Part shown: positions 1 to 5,016 of the stretch, piece after piece
Position numbering within the stretch: position 1 is the stretch's first letter
Layout of the letters: every line of letters begins with the position of its first letter
Translations under genes and position numbers: made by a program
The notes under the pieces: generated by a model
What the model was told of the DNA's origin: nothing
The model's input: only the letters and a program-made list of their open reading frames with translations
The model's database searches: none
NCBI GenBank assembly: GCA_017743585.1
Contig: JAGHYP010000180.1
Span: 1 to 5,857 of the forward strand
Direction of reading: 5' to 3'
DNA: 5,857 bases
Source: Chloroflexota bacterium
GTDB lineage: Bacteria > Chloroflexota > Anaerolineae > Aggregatilineales > UBA2796

Positions 1-354
1 GCGCTCTCAGAAGTGCATCGCGCGCGGCTCGCTTTCGCGGCGTTGCTGCCTGAGGCGCCGCCAAGCCAGATCGTGCGCGCACTCGAGCCGTTCTGCCCTG
101 AAGCGATCCTCGCTGCTGCGCTCTTCGGCACGCCGCTCGATCTCTCTCGCGCGCAACGTTACCTGCACGTCTGGCGCCATGTGCGCTTGGCCGCCGATGG
201 CAACTTTCTGCGCGCGCTGGGCTTGAAACCCGGTCCACTTTTCGGTAAACTGCTCGCTCGGCTGCGCGACGCCGTGCTAGACGGCGACGCAGAGACGCCT
301 GAGGCACAACACGCCCTGCTCAGACAATGGATCGAAGAGGCGCATACTAGCTGA
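1..354 (+). CDS. cca: tRNA nucleotidyltransferase (CCA-adding / poly(A) polymerase type), C-terminal part only
   Basis: The 5' end lies outside the window: the frame is open from base 1 and the 117 visible residues are the C-terminal helical part of a larger enzyme. Recognisable pieces are RYLHVWRHVRL (visible residues 53-63), LGLKPGPLFGKLL (73-85) and RLRDAVLDGDAET (87-99). This order of 'W(R)HVRP-like', 'LG(L/V)PPGP..G.(I/L)L' and 'LRDARLDGE..T' is typical of the C-terminus of bacterial class II tRNA nucleotidyltransferases that add or repair the 3' CCA of tRNA. The catalytic nucleotidyltransferase head is not visible, so CCA-adding, A-adding or poly(A) polymerase activity cannot be told apart. 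A GTG at 13 could be read as a start but would give only a tail fragment, so I treat the gene as partial. It ends in TGA, 23 nt before the GNAT gene, and may share its transcript. Confidence 0.8.
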   Translation, partial: ALSEVHRARLAFAALLPEAPPSQIVRALEPFCPEAILAAALFGTPLDLSRAQRYLHVWRHVRLAADGNFLRALGLKPGPLFGKLLARLRDAVLDGDAETPEAQHALLRQWIEEAHTS

Positions 355-377
355 GATAGCCTGATTGAGCCGATAGG

Positions 378-908
378 ATGACCACGCTTGAGCGCCGTAC
401 GCTCTGCCTGCAGATGCAGGTGATCTTCCGCCTTGCCGAGCGCGAAGATCTGCCCAAGCTGGAATGGTACGGCAAATACACGCACTTTCGGCGCGTTTTT
501 GAGCGCACTTATGAGGAGCAATTGCGCGGGCGGCGCCTGATGCTGCTCGCCGATGTGAACGGCTTCCCGATTGGGCAGCTTTTCATCCAGCTGGAGAGCC
601 ACGACGGCTTCGGGCGCGCGGGGCGCAAGCACGCCTACCTGTACTCGCTGCGCGTGATGGACGCTTTTCAGCGGCAAGGCATCGGCTCGGCGCTGCTGCG
701 CGAGGCAGAGATGCTCTTGCGCGAGCGCAACTACGCTTCGGTCAGCATTGCGGCGGCGAAGGAGAACGTGGGCGCGCGCCGCCTCTACGAGCGCCATGGC
801 TTCCGGGTCATCGCCGAGGACGCAGGGCGCTGGAGCTACGTAGATCATGAAGGCGTCACGCACTACGTGAACGAGCCGTGTTGGATTTTGGAAAAAACAT
901 TGCGATAA
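378..908 (+). CDS. GNAT-family N-acetyltransferase
   Basis: This is a 176-residue cytoplasmic enzyme expected to transfer an acetyl group from acetyl-CoA to an amine; the substrate is not predictable. The GNAT fold is visible from about residue 15 (VIFRLAEREDLPKL). A central strand (LYSLRVMDAFQ, 88-98) leads into the acetyl-CoA pyrophosphate-binding motif QRQGIGSALL (98-107), which fits Q/RxxGxG/A. Next come the helix LLREAEMLLRERN and the family's late motif, NVGARRLYERHGFRV (130-144). A C-terminal extension of about 30 residues, rich in Tyr and Trp, probably shapes the substrate pocket. The start is uncertain. ATG at 378 is the first possible codon after an in-frame TGA at 366-368 but has a poor ribosome site. 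ATG at 414 or GTG at 420 would still leave the whole domain intact. The gene sits between the tRNA nucleotidyltransferase and cupin genes with gaps of 23 and 24 nt, consistent with cotranscription. Confidence 0.88.
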   Translation: MTTLERRTLCLQMQVIFRLAEREDLPKLEWYGKYTHFRRVFERTYEEQLRGRRLMLLADVNGFPIGQLFIQLESHDGFGRAGRKHAYLYSLRVMDAFQRQGIGSALLREAEMLLRERNYASVSIAAAKENVGARRLYERHGFRVIAEDAGRWSYVDHEGVTHYVNEPCWILEKTLR

Positions 909-932
909 GAACCTGACTGAACAGGGTGGGCG

Positions 933-1301
933 ATGACGAGGACAACGAGCGCTGTGAACGTTCGTACAGCAGCTGTGCACCTGCTGCGGTGGCGCGGCAG
1001 CAGCCATCCGACCGAGCAGGCGATCCGCCTGCAGCTGAAGCAGCAAGGCGTGCAGCCCTACACTTGGACACAACCAGCCAATTTCCGCTACCCGCTGCGC
1101 AGCCATGCGCACGACAAAGTGCTATATTGCGTGGAAGGCAGCCTAGAGGCGATCCTGCCTGACTTGAATCAGCGCGTGGTCTTGCGCCCTGGCGACCGCT
1201 TGGAGGTGCCGCGCAACGTGCGTTACGCCTTGATCATCGGCGCGCGCGGTGCGCGCTGCCTTGAATTTCAGCCGCCGCCCGCTGAGCCCGCTAGGAGTTA
1301 G
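933..1301 (+). CDS. Small single-domain cupin protein
   Basis: This 122-residue protein has the two cupin motifs in order. Motif 1 is HAHDKVLYCVEGSLEA (58-73), with the HxH pair at H58 and H60 and the strand-turn glycine at G69. Motif 2 is PGDRLEVPRNVRYAL (86-100), with the G-x5-P spacing kept. The usual motif 1 glutamate position is occupied by K62, and the motif 2 histidine by Y98, so only two of the four standard metal ligands are present. The fold is a small beta-barrel; its activity (metal enzyme, sugar or ligand binder) cannot be assigned. ATG 933 is preceded by AGGGTGGG at 923-930, a purine-rich ribosome site placed slightly close to the start. It ends just 2 nt before the next gene, so it is almost certainly cotranscribed and perhaps translationally coupled with it. 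I am confident of the cupin fold and not of any function. Confidence 0.8.
   Translation: MTRTTSAVNVRTAAVHLLRWRGSSHPTEQAIRLQLKQQGVQPYTWTQPANFRYPLRSHAHDKVLYCVEGSLEAILPDLNQRVVLRPGDRLEVPRNVRYALIIGARGARCLEFQPPPAEPARS
1293..1297 (+). promoter_or_regulatory. Ribosome binding site deciding a GTG start
   Basis: AGGAG lies inside the last codons of the cupin gene, 6 nt before GTG 1304. In that frame a TAG at 1292-1294 blocks any earlier start, so this site fixes the start of the four-helix membrane protein at the GTG. Confidence 0.7.
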
Positions 1302-1303
1302 CT

Positions 1304-1723
1304 GTGCGCCGCCGTGCTGCGCAACCTGACGCCGAGAACGCGTTGCGCCGCTTGATTCCGCCGCGGCCGCGCCTGCCGTTCACGCTGCAGGGCTCAGTGC
1401 TGCTCGGCATTCTCGGCGTCGCCCTGCTCGGCGTCGCATGGCTGCTGATCAACTTGGAGCTGATGCCAGCAGGCTTTTATGCGGTCGCGCCTGTGGCGGC
1501 CAGCACCTTCGGCGCGCTCTGGTTTCTGATCGCGTTGCTGCGACGGCAGCCGCGCGGCATCATCTTCGCGGCGGCGTGGCTCGGCGCAGCGCTCAGCTTG
1601 CTCTTGGCGTCGCAAGGCATTGCTGAGGTCGGCGATACGCTGATCGGCTTGGTGTTGATCGCGGTCGGAGTGGCGCTCGTCTTGCGTGGCTTGCTGATGT
1701 CGAACGTAGCGCATGAGCCCTAG
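1304..1723 (+). CDS. Small four-helix integral membrane protein of unknown function
   Basis: I do not recognise this 139-residue protein. It starts at GTG with an AGGAG site 6 nt upstream. The first 25 residues are basic and Pro/Arg-rich. Four hydrophobic segments follow at about 30-50, 57-79, 85-103 and 110-131. Positive charges sit in the N-terminus, in the loop RRQPR (80-84) and near the C-terminus, which predicts both ends in the cytoplasm. There are no obvious catalytic residues; the loops are short and the only charged membrane-proximal residues are E52 and E108/D111. It lies between the cupin gene (2 nt gap) and the glycosyltransferase gene (11 nt overlap). The tight coupling suggests it works with the glycosyltransferase or in its membrane neighbourhood, but that is inference from position alone. 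Confidence 0.75.
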   Translation: MRRRAAQPDAENALRRLIPPRPRLPFTLQGSVLLGILGVALLGVAWLLINLELMPAGFYAVAPVAASTFGALWFLIALLRRQPRGIIFAAAWLGAALSLLLASQGIAEVGDTLIGLVLIAVGVALVLRGLLMSNVAHEP

Positions 1724-3638
1724 CTCGCAGGTTAGGCGACCTGCGGCGCGCAATGATCAACCGCTCGTGAAGGCAGACGCGCTCTCCAGACCGAACCTGC
1801 GCCGCGCCGCCTTGCTCTTGCTTGGCGTCTACGCGCTATCCCTGACCATCTACGCGCCGACCATGCTCAGGCAGGTTGGCGGCGGCGAGAATCCATACAT
1901 GGACGACGTCGGCGAGGCGCAAGTGACGCTGAATGTGTGGGGAACGCTGCATCACAGCGGCTATCCGCTTTGGACGATTAGCGGCAATCTGTTCGTGAGC
2001 GCCTTGCGCGCGCTCGGCGTCGCGTCCGAGTTCGCGCCGACCTTGCACAGCACGCTCTGGCACGTGGTCGCGCTCGGCATTTTCTTCGCCTTATTGCTGC
2101 ACCTGAGCGGCGACCTGATCGTGACAGCGGCTTGCACGTTCCTGCTCGGCTTGGCGCGCACGATCTGGTTTCACGCCGTCGTGCCAGAAGTCTACAGCTT
2201 GAACACGGTCTTCCAGCTGAGCTTGATCGCATTGGCGGTATGGCGCGGCATTCCAATCTATCGGCGGCTGATGCTGCTGGCGTTGATTGGCGGCCTAGGC
2301 GTTGCGCATCACCGCCTGATCGCCTTGCTGATCCCTGCGCTGCTCTACGCAGTGCTGCCCGAGGCTTGGCAGGCGCTCAAGGCGCAGCCGCGCCGCACGA
2401 TTTTGACGGCGCTGGCGGCGCTGGCGACAGGCGCAGCGGGTTTTCTGCCGTATGTGTATCTGCCGTTGCGGGCGCAGGCAGGCGCAGCCTGGGTGTATGG
2501 CGATCCGAGCACGTGGCAAGGCTTCTGGCACGAGTTCACAGGCGCAGAGGCGGCATTTCTGTTCAGATTGCCCGCCGACCTATCAGGCGTCCTCGAGAAT
2601 ATCAACAGCACGCTCAGAATCTTACTGGCGGAGCTTTCGCCTATCGGCTTGGTGCCGTGCGCTGCGGCGCTCGTCGCGCTGCCGTGCTTCAGGCGGAGTC
2701 GGCGCGTAGGCACTCTGCTGTGGCTCGTCTTCGGCGCACATTTGCTGTGGCTGAGCGCGTTGCATCGTGTGGTGATGCCTGAGGCAGTGGCGATGGGCAT
2801 GGTCGTCGTGCTGATGTTAGCGCTCGGCGTGGCGTGGTCATGGCTGGGAGCGCGCGTGCGCTACATCAGCGGCTTGCCGCTGGCGGCGCTGAACGCGGTT
2901 GTGCTGATCGCGACCAGCACAGAATTTGTGACGGCGCTGACGCGCGACCCGATCGGCGTGGAAGCAATTGCAGCGGCGCGGCGCATTCCGCGCGCCGAAG
3001 GGCAGGCGATCCTAATGTTGCCGTGGGGGCCGCGCCATACAGCGGTCGCCTTCTCGATTTACGTGACGGGCGAGAACGCCGATCTGCGCTTAGTGAAGCA
3101 CACTGCCGATCTGGCGGCGCTCAGCCGTGAAGGCGCACTGTACACACTGCGCGATACGTTCTATCGCTTTCCGCTTGAGTGGTGGCGCGCACAGCTAGGC
3201 GCAGTGCATCTGAGCGCACCTGCGCTAGGCGTGGTGCAGATCAGCACGCTGCCGCAGCGCACAAGCGACGCGCTGGAAGTGACAGGCGGCGTCGGCTTGG
3301 CGAGCTTGCGCGCCTGTCGCGCTGAGGGCGGTTACTTGTTGGACGTGGCGTGGGCGGCTGTGCGCAAGCCTGAGCGCGATCTGAGCGTCTTCGTGCATCT
3401 GCTGAGCGCGGAGAGCCCCGTGCCGCTGACTCAGGCAGATAGCCGCGCGCCTGTCTACGGCTGGTATCCGACGACGCTGTGGGAAGTCGGCGAGCAGGTG
3501 CGCGATCATTACTGGCTGCCGATGGCAGCAAATGGAACGCGCATCGCGCTTGGGCTATACTGGCAGCGAGAAGATGGGGCTTTTGAGAGCTTCGAGGCGC
3601 GCCAGATCGCGCTGAGCGAGGTGAGACCATGCGAATAG
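1713..3638 (+). CDS. DUF2723 / TMEM260-like GT-C membrane glycosyltransferase with C-terminal soluble domain
   Basis: This 641-residue polytopic membrane protein has about 11-12 predicted helices. They include segments near 31-51, 113-131, 133-153, 186-216, 229-249, 309-325, 332-350, 354-378 and 386-406. The first extracytoplasmic loop has DVGEAQ (65-70) and then HHSGYPLW (80-87), matching the family's 'DSGE ... HPPGYPL' signature, whose acidic residues are thought to be catalytic in GT-C enzymes. PEVYSLN (158-164) and GVAHHRL (196-202) match two further family motifs. After the last helix comes a soluble part of about 235 residues. Its end (520-633) looks like a beta-sandwich with ADSRAPVYGWYPTTLW (575-590), a pattern I associate with Chloroflexota membrane glycosyltransferases. 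DUF2723 is related to the O-mannosyltransferase TMEM260, so the likely role is transferring sugar from a lipid carrier to an exported protein or glycan. The ATG overlaps the previous gene by 11 nt without a good ribosome site, suggesting translational coupling. Substrate unknown. Confidence 0.85.
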   Translation: MSPSSQVRRPAARNDQPLVKADALSRPNLRRAALLLLGVYALSLTIYAPTMLRQVGGGENPYMDDVGEAQVTLNVWGTLHHSGYPLWTISGNLFVSALRALGVASEFAPTLHSTLWHVVALGIFFALLLHLSGDLIVTAACTFLLGLARTIWFHAVVPEVYSLNTVFQLSLIALAVWRGIPIYRRLMLLALIGGLGVAHHRLIALLIPALLYAVLPEAWQALKAQPRRTILTALAALATGAAGFLPYVYLPLRAQAGAAWVYGDPSTWQGFWHEFTGAEAAFLFRLPADLSGVLENINSTLRILLAELSPIGLVPCAAALVALPCFRRSRRVGTLLWLVFGAHLLWLSALHRVVMPEAVAMGMVVVLMLALGVAWSWLGARVRYISGLPLAALNAVVLIATSTEFVTALTRDPIGVEAIAAARRIPRAEGQAILMLPWGPRHTAVAFSIYVTGENADLRLVKHTADLAALSREGALYTLRDTFYRFPLEWWRAQLGAVHLSAPALGVVQISTLPQRTSDALEVTGGVGLASLRACRAEGGYLLDVAWAAVRKPERDLSVFVHLLSAESPVPLTQADSRAPVYGWYPTTLWEVGEQVRDHYWLPMAANGTRIALGLYWQREDGAFESFEARQIALSEVRPCE

Positions 3639-4552
3639 GGCGCGTTGCGCTAGTATGTTGTGCGCTCCTGGCGCTGAGCGCGTGCCAGACGAGCGCGCCG
3701 CCAAGCGGCGATGCTGCTTTGCTCGGCTTCGAGGCGTTGCCGAAGGCTTTGGCGACCTTGCCGCGCACGCCGACGCTCAACGCGGCAGCGCTGCAGGCGA
3801 CGCAAGCTGCGCACGCGCTGACGCCGAGCGTCACGCCGAGCGCTACAGCCACGCCGACGCCTGTGCGCGGCGTCTTCATGGGCGATCCGACCGCTCGATT
3901 CGGGACGCCGCTCGCGCGCAGCGGCACGCGCGCGCCACTGATCATCACTTTGCCGTCATTGGCGACCACGCGCCAAGCTGCCAATCCGTTGGTCAGCGTC
4001 AATGTGCCGCCGAGCGTCATCAGCGTGCCGCCAGTTGCCGTCAATGTATTGAGCGACTGCGTAATCGCTGTGGCGGCGCCATTCGCGCGCGCCGCCGCCG
4101 ACCCGATCGTCCGCGCGCGGCTAGGCTGCCCGCGCGCCGAACCAATCAGCGTCACAATCGTGACTCAAACCTTTGAGCGCGGCGTCATGTTCTGGCGCGA
4201 CACGCGCGAGATTTATGCCCTGGCGCTGCGGGCGCGCGGCGCGGCCGCCGACACAGTCTGGAAGTTCCCTGACGGCTGGACGGAAGGTCAGCCCGATCGC
4301 GATCCGAGCTTGCAGCCGCCTGAGCCGCTCATGCAGCCGGTTCGCGGCTTTGGCGCAGTGTGGCGCGCCAATCCCGCGGTGCGCGAGGCGCTCGGCTGGG
4401 CGGTCACGGGCGAGCAGCCGTATAACGGGCTATGGCAAGTCTTCGAAGGCGGCGTGATGCTCAGCGGCGGCGACGGCGCAATTTACGCGCTCGCACTGGA
4501 TAGCGCGGCGCCAATTGCAATCGGAGCGCATTTCGGCGCGCTTCCGCAGTAG
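3629..4552 (+). CDS. Secreted lipoprotein with Thr/Pro linker and two-repeat C-terminal domain
   Basis: This 307-residue protein begins with a lipoprotein signal peptide: basic MRIGR, a hydrophobic core and the lipobox LSAC at 16-19, so C19 is the predicted lipidated residue. A low-complexity, Thr/Pro/Ala-rich stretch (about 60-80) forms a likely extended tether, followed by a Val/Pro-rich segment (122-140). The folded part (about 160-291) contains two copies of one pattern exactly 90 residues apart: FERGVMFWRDTREIYALAL (182-200) and FEGGVMLSGGDGAIYALAL (272-290). Each is preceded by an LG..xxEP-like segment (165-172 and 255-264). Between them is PVRGFGAVWRANPAVREALGW (237-257, invariant-looking core PVRGFG..W). 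The layout resembles LGFP-type repeats; function is unknown, perhaps glycan or cell-surface binding. ATG 3629 overlaps the glycosyltransferase stop by 10 nt and has GAGGTGAG at 3618-3625, so the start is secure. It may be a partner or target of that glycosyltransferase, by position only. Confidence 0.82.
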   Translation: MRIGRVALVCCALLALSACQTSAPPSGDAALLGFEALPKALATLPRTPTLNAAALQATQAAHALTPSVTPSATATPTPVRGVFMGDPTARFGTPLARSGTRAPLIITLPSLATTRQAANPLVSVNVPPSVISVPPVAVNVLSDCVIAVAAPFARAAADPIVRARLGCPRAEPISVTIVTQTFERGVMFWRDTREIYALALRARGAAADTVWKFPDGWTEGQPDRDPSLQPPEPLMQPVRGFGAVWRANPAVREALGWAVTGEQPYNGLWQVFEGGVMLSGGDGAIYALALDSAAPIAIGAHFGALPQ

Positions 4553-4566
4553 CCTAGAGGACGCGA

Positions 4567-4605
4567 TTATGAACGAATTTCCAGATCGTTATGCAATCGT
4601 TATGC
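4567..4605 (+). repeat. Phased direct repeats upstream of the pilin promoter (candidate operator)
   Basis: ATCGTTATGC occurs twice in tandem, at 4585-4594 and 4596-4605, one base apart, giving an 11-bp period. The core TTATG also occurs at 4567-4571, exactly 22 bp before the copy at 4589-4593, so three cores share one helical phase. An inverted AACGA at 4572-4576 mirrors TCGTT at 4586-4590. The array ends 9 bp before the -35 hexamer at 4615. Same-face repeats ending just upstream of -35 suit an activator or response regulator; the protein that binds is unknown. Confidence 0.55.
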
Positions 4606-4614
4606 TTCATCTTG

Positions 4615-4643
4615 TTGACTCGGCTTGTCAGAGGTGCTATAGT
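4615..4643 (+). promoter_or_regulatory. Sigma-70-type promoter with extended -10 for the pilin gene
   Basis: TTGACT (4615-4620) matches the -35 consensus at five of six bases. A 17-nt spacer follows, then TATAGT (4638-4643), which matches the -10 consensus at five of six. The bases TGC at 4635-4637 give a TGn extended -10. Predicted transcription starts near 4650, giving a leader of about 44 nt before the pilin ATG. The region is clearly more AT-rich than the flanking genes. This is the strongest promoter visible in the window. Confidence 0.8.
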
Positions 4644-4650
4644 GTAGATG

Positions 4651-4666
4651 GCTTCGATCAAGAAGC
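4651..4666 (+). other. Small stem-loop at the predicted 5' end of the pilin mRNA
   Basis: GCTTC (4651-4655) pairs with GAAGC (4662-4666) around the six-base loop GATCAA. It lies at or within a base or two of the predicted transcription start. A stem this close to the 5' end can protect an mRNA from decay, which would suit an abundant pilin message. A five-pair stem may also occur by chance. Confidence 0.4.
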
Positions 4667-4679
4667 ACTTATCAGTTTC

Positions 4680-4685
4680 AAGGAG
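4680..4685 (+). promoter_or_regulatory. Strong ribosome binding site of the pilin gene
   Basis: AAGGAG lies 8 nt before ATG 4694, close to ideal spacing. It is the best Shine-Dalgarno match in the window and fixes the start of a 53-codon gene that is too short to trust on length alone. Confidence 0.85.
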
Positions 4686-4693
4686 TTGTAGCT

Positions 4694-4855
4694 ATGCTAT
4701 ATCTACCACGTGAAGAGGGCCAAGGCCTCGTCGAGTACGCGCTCATCCTCGTGCTGGTCGCCATTGTCGTGATCGTCATCTTGACCGTCCTGGGCCCAGT
4801 CATCGGCAATGTGTTCTCGACCATCGCCGGCGCTCTCAACTTGCGTGCCAGCTAA
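4694..4855 (+). CDS. flp: Flp/Fap-type type IVb pilin precursor
   Basis: This 53-residue prepilin has the class III signal sequence seen in Flp/Fap pilins: a short charged leader (MLYLPREEG), then QGLVEYALIL (10-19). The conserved Glu-Tyr pair is E14-Y15. Placing the glutamate at mature position +5 puts prepilin peptidase cleavage between G9 and Q10, leaving a mature pilin of about 44 residues. A continuous hydrophobic helix (about 16-38, rich in Val/Ile/Leu) forms the filament core and is followed by a short tail (GNVFSTIAGALNLRAS). The subunit would be inserted in the membrane, processed and polymerised by a Tad-type machine; none of those genes is in this window. The gene has its own promoter, ribosome site and terminator, so it is monocistronic. 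That separation fits a structural subunit needed in large excess over the assembly proteins. Start and family are well supported despite the short length. Confidence 0.9.
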   Translation: MLYLPREEGQGLVEYALILVLVAIVVIVILTVLGPVIGNVFSTIAGALNLRAS

Positions 4856-4874
4856 TTCTACGCAGTCTCTTTGA

Positions 4875-4910
4875 GCGAGGCGCTCACCGCAAGGTGGGCG
4901 CTTTGCGTTT
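4875..4910 (+). terminator. Rho-independent-type terminator after the pilin gene
   Basis: GCGCTCACC (4880-4888) pairs with GGTGGGCGC (4893-4901) around a GCAA tetraloop, nine pairs with one G-U. Pairing can continue outward to 4875/4906 for 14 pairs including three G-U wobbles. The tail is only a short T-rich stretch (CTTTGCGTTT), so termination may be partial. It begins about 20 nt after the pilin stop and separates that unit from pdxS. GNRA loops such as GCAA stabilise hairpins. Confidence 0.7.
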
Positions 4911-4948
4911 ATGTGCCCAGCGTGCGCCACGACTGGTCTAACTTGGTC

Positions 4949-4978
4949 TGGACGCAGCGCGCAGCCGCCTGCTATCTT
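4949..4978 (+). promoter_or_regulatory. Weak candidate promoter for pdxS
   Basis: TATCTT (4973-4978) has four of six -10 consensus bases and is preceded by TGC (4970-4972), the same extended -10 arrangement as in the pilin promoter. A poor -35 candidate, TGGACG (4949-4954), lies 18 nt upstream with four of six matches. It would start transcription roughly 30 nt before the pdxS ATG. Since a terminator precedes it, pdxS needs some promoter here, but the exact boxes are uncertain. Confidence 0.35.
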
Positions 4979-5016
4979 TTGCTAGAAGAGAGAGATTTCA
5001 GAAAGGGTTGCAAGCA

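Noticed and set aside
159..1112. 317-codon open frame on the - strand across the first three genes
   Set aside because: It is antisense to a clear tRNA nucleotidyltransferase tail, a GNAT enzyme and a cupin; its translation shows no domain and is rich in Arg, Ala and Cys, as expected of a shadow frame in GC-rich DNA.
926..1162. Alternative GTG-started frame overlapping the cupin gene
   Set aside because: It lacks any motif, whereas the frame from 933 gives both cupin motifs and a proper junction with the next gene.
2132..2782. 216-codon + strand frame inside the glycosyltransferase gene
   Set aside because: It reads Arg/Ala-rich low-complexity protein, while the overlapping frame carries conserved DUF2723 motifs and membrane helices.
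3241..4155. 304-codon open frame on the - strand across the glycosyltransferase end and the lipoprotein gene
   Set aside because: The sense genes have matching domains, a lipobox and ribosome sites; the antisense translation is low-complexity Ala/Ser/Arg without a recognisable motif.
4553..4614. Terminator for the six-gene run directly after the lipoprotein stop
   Set aside because: I saw no convincing GC-rich stem followed by a T-tract; the only inverted repeat (AACGA/TCGTT, 4572-4590) is short and AT-rich and better read as part of the operator-like repeats.
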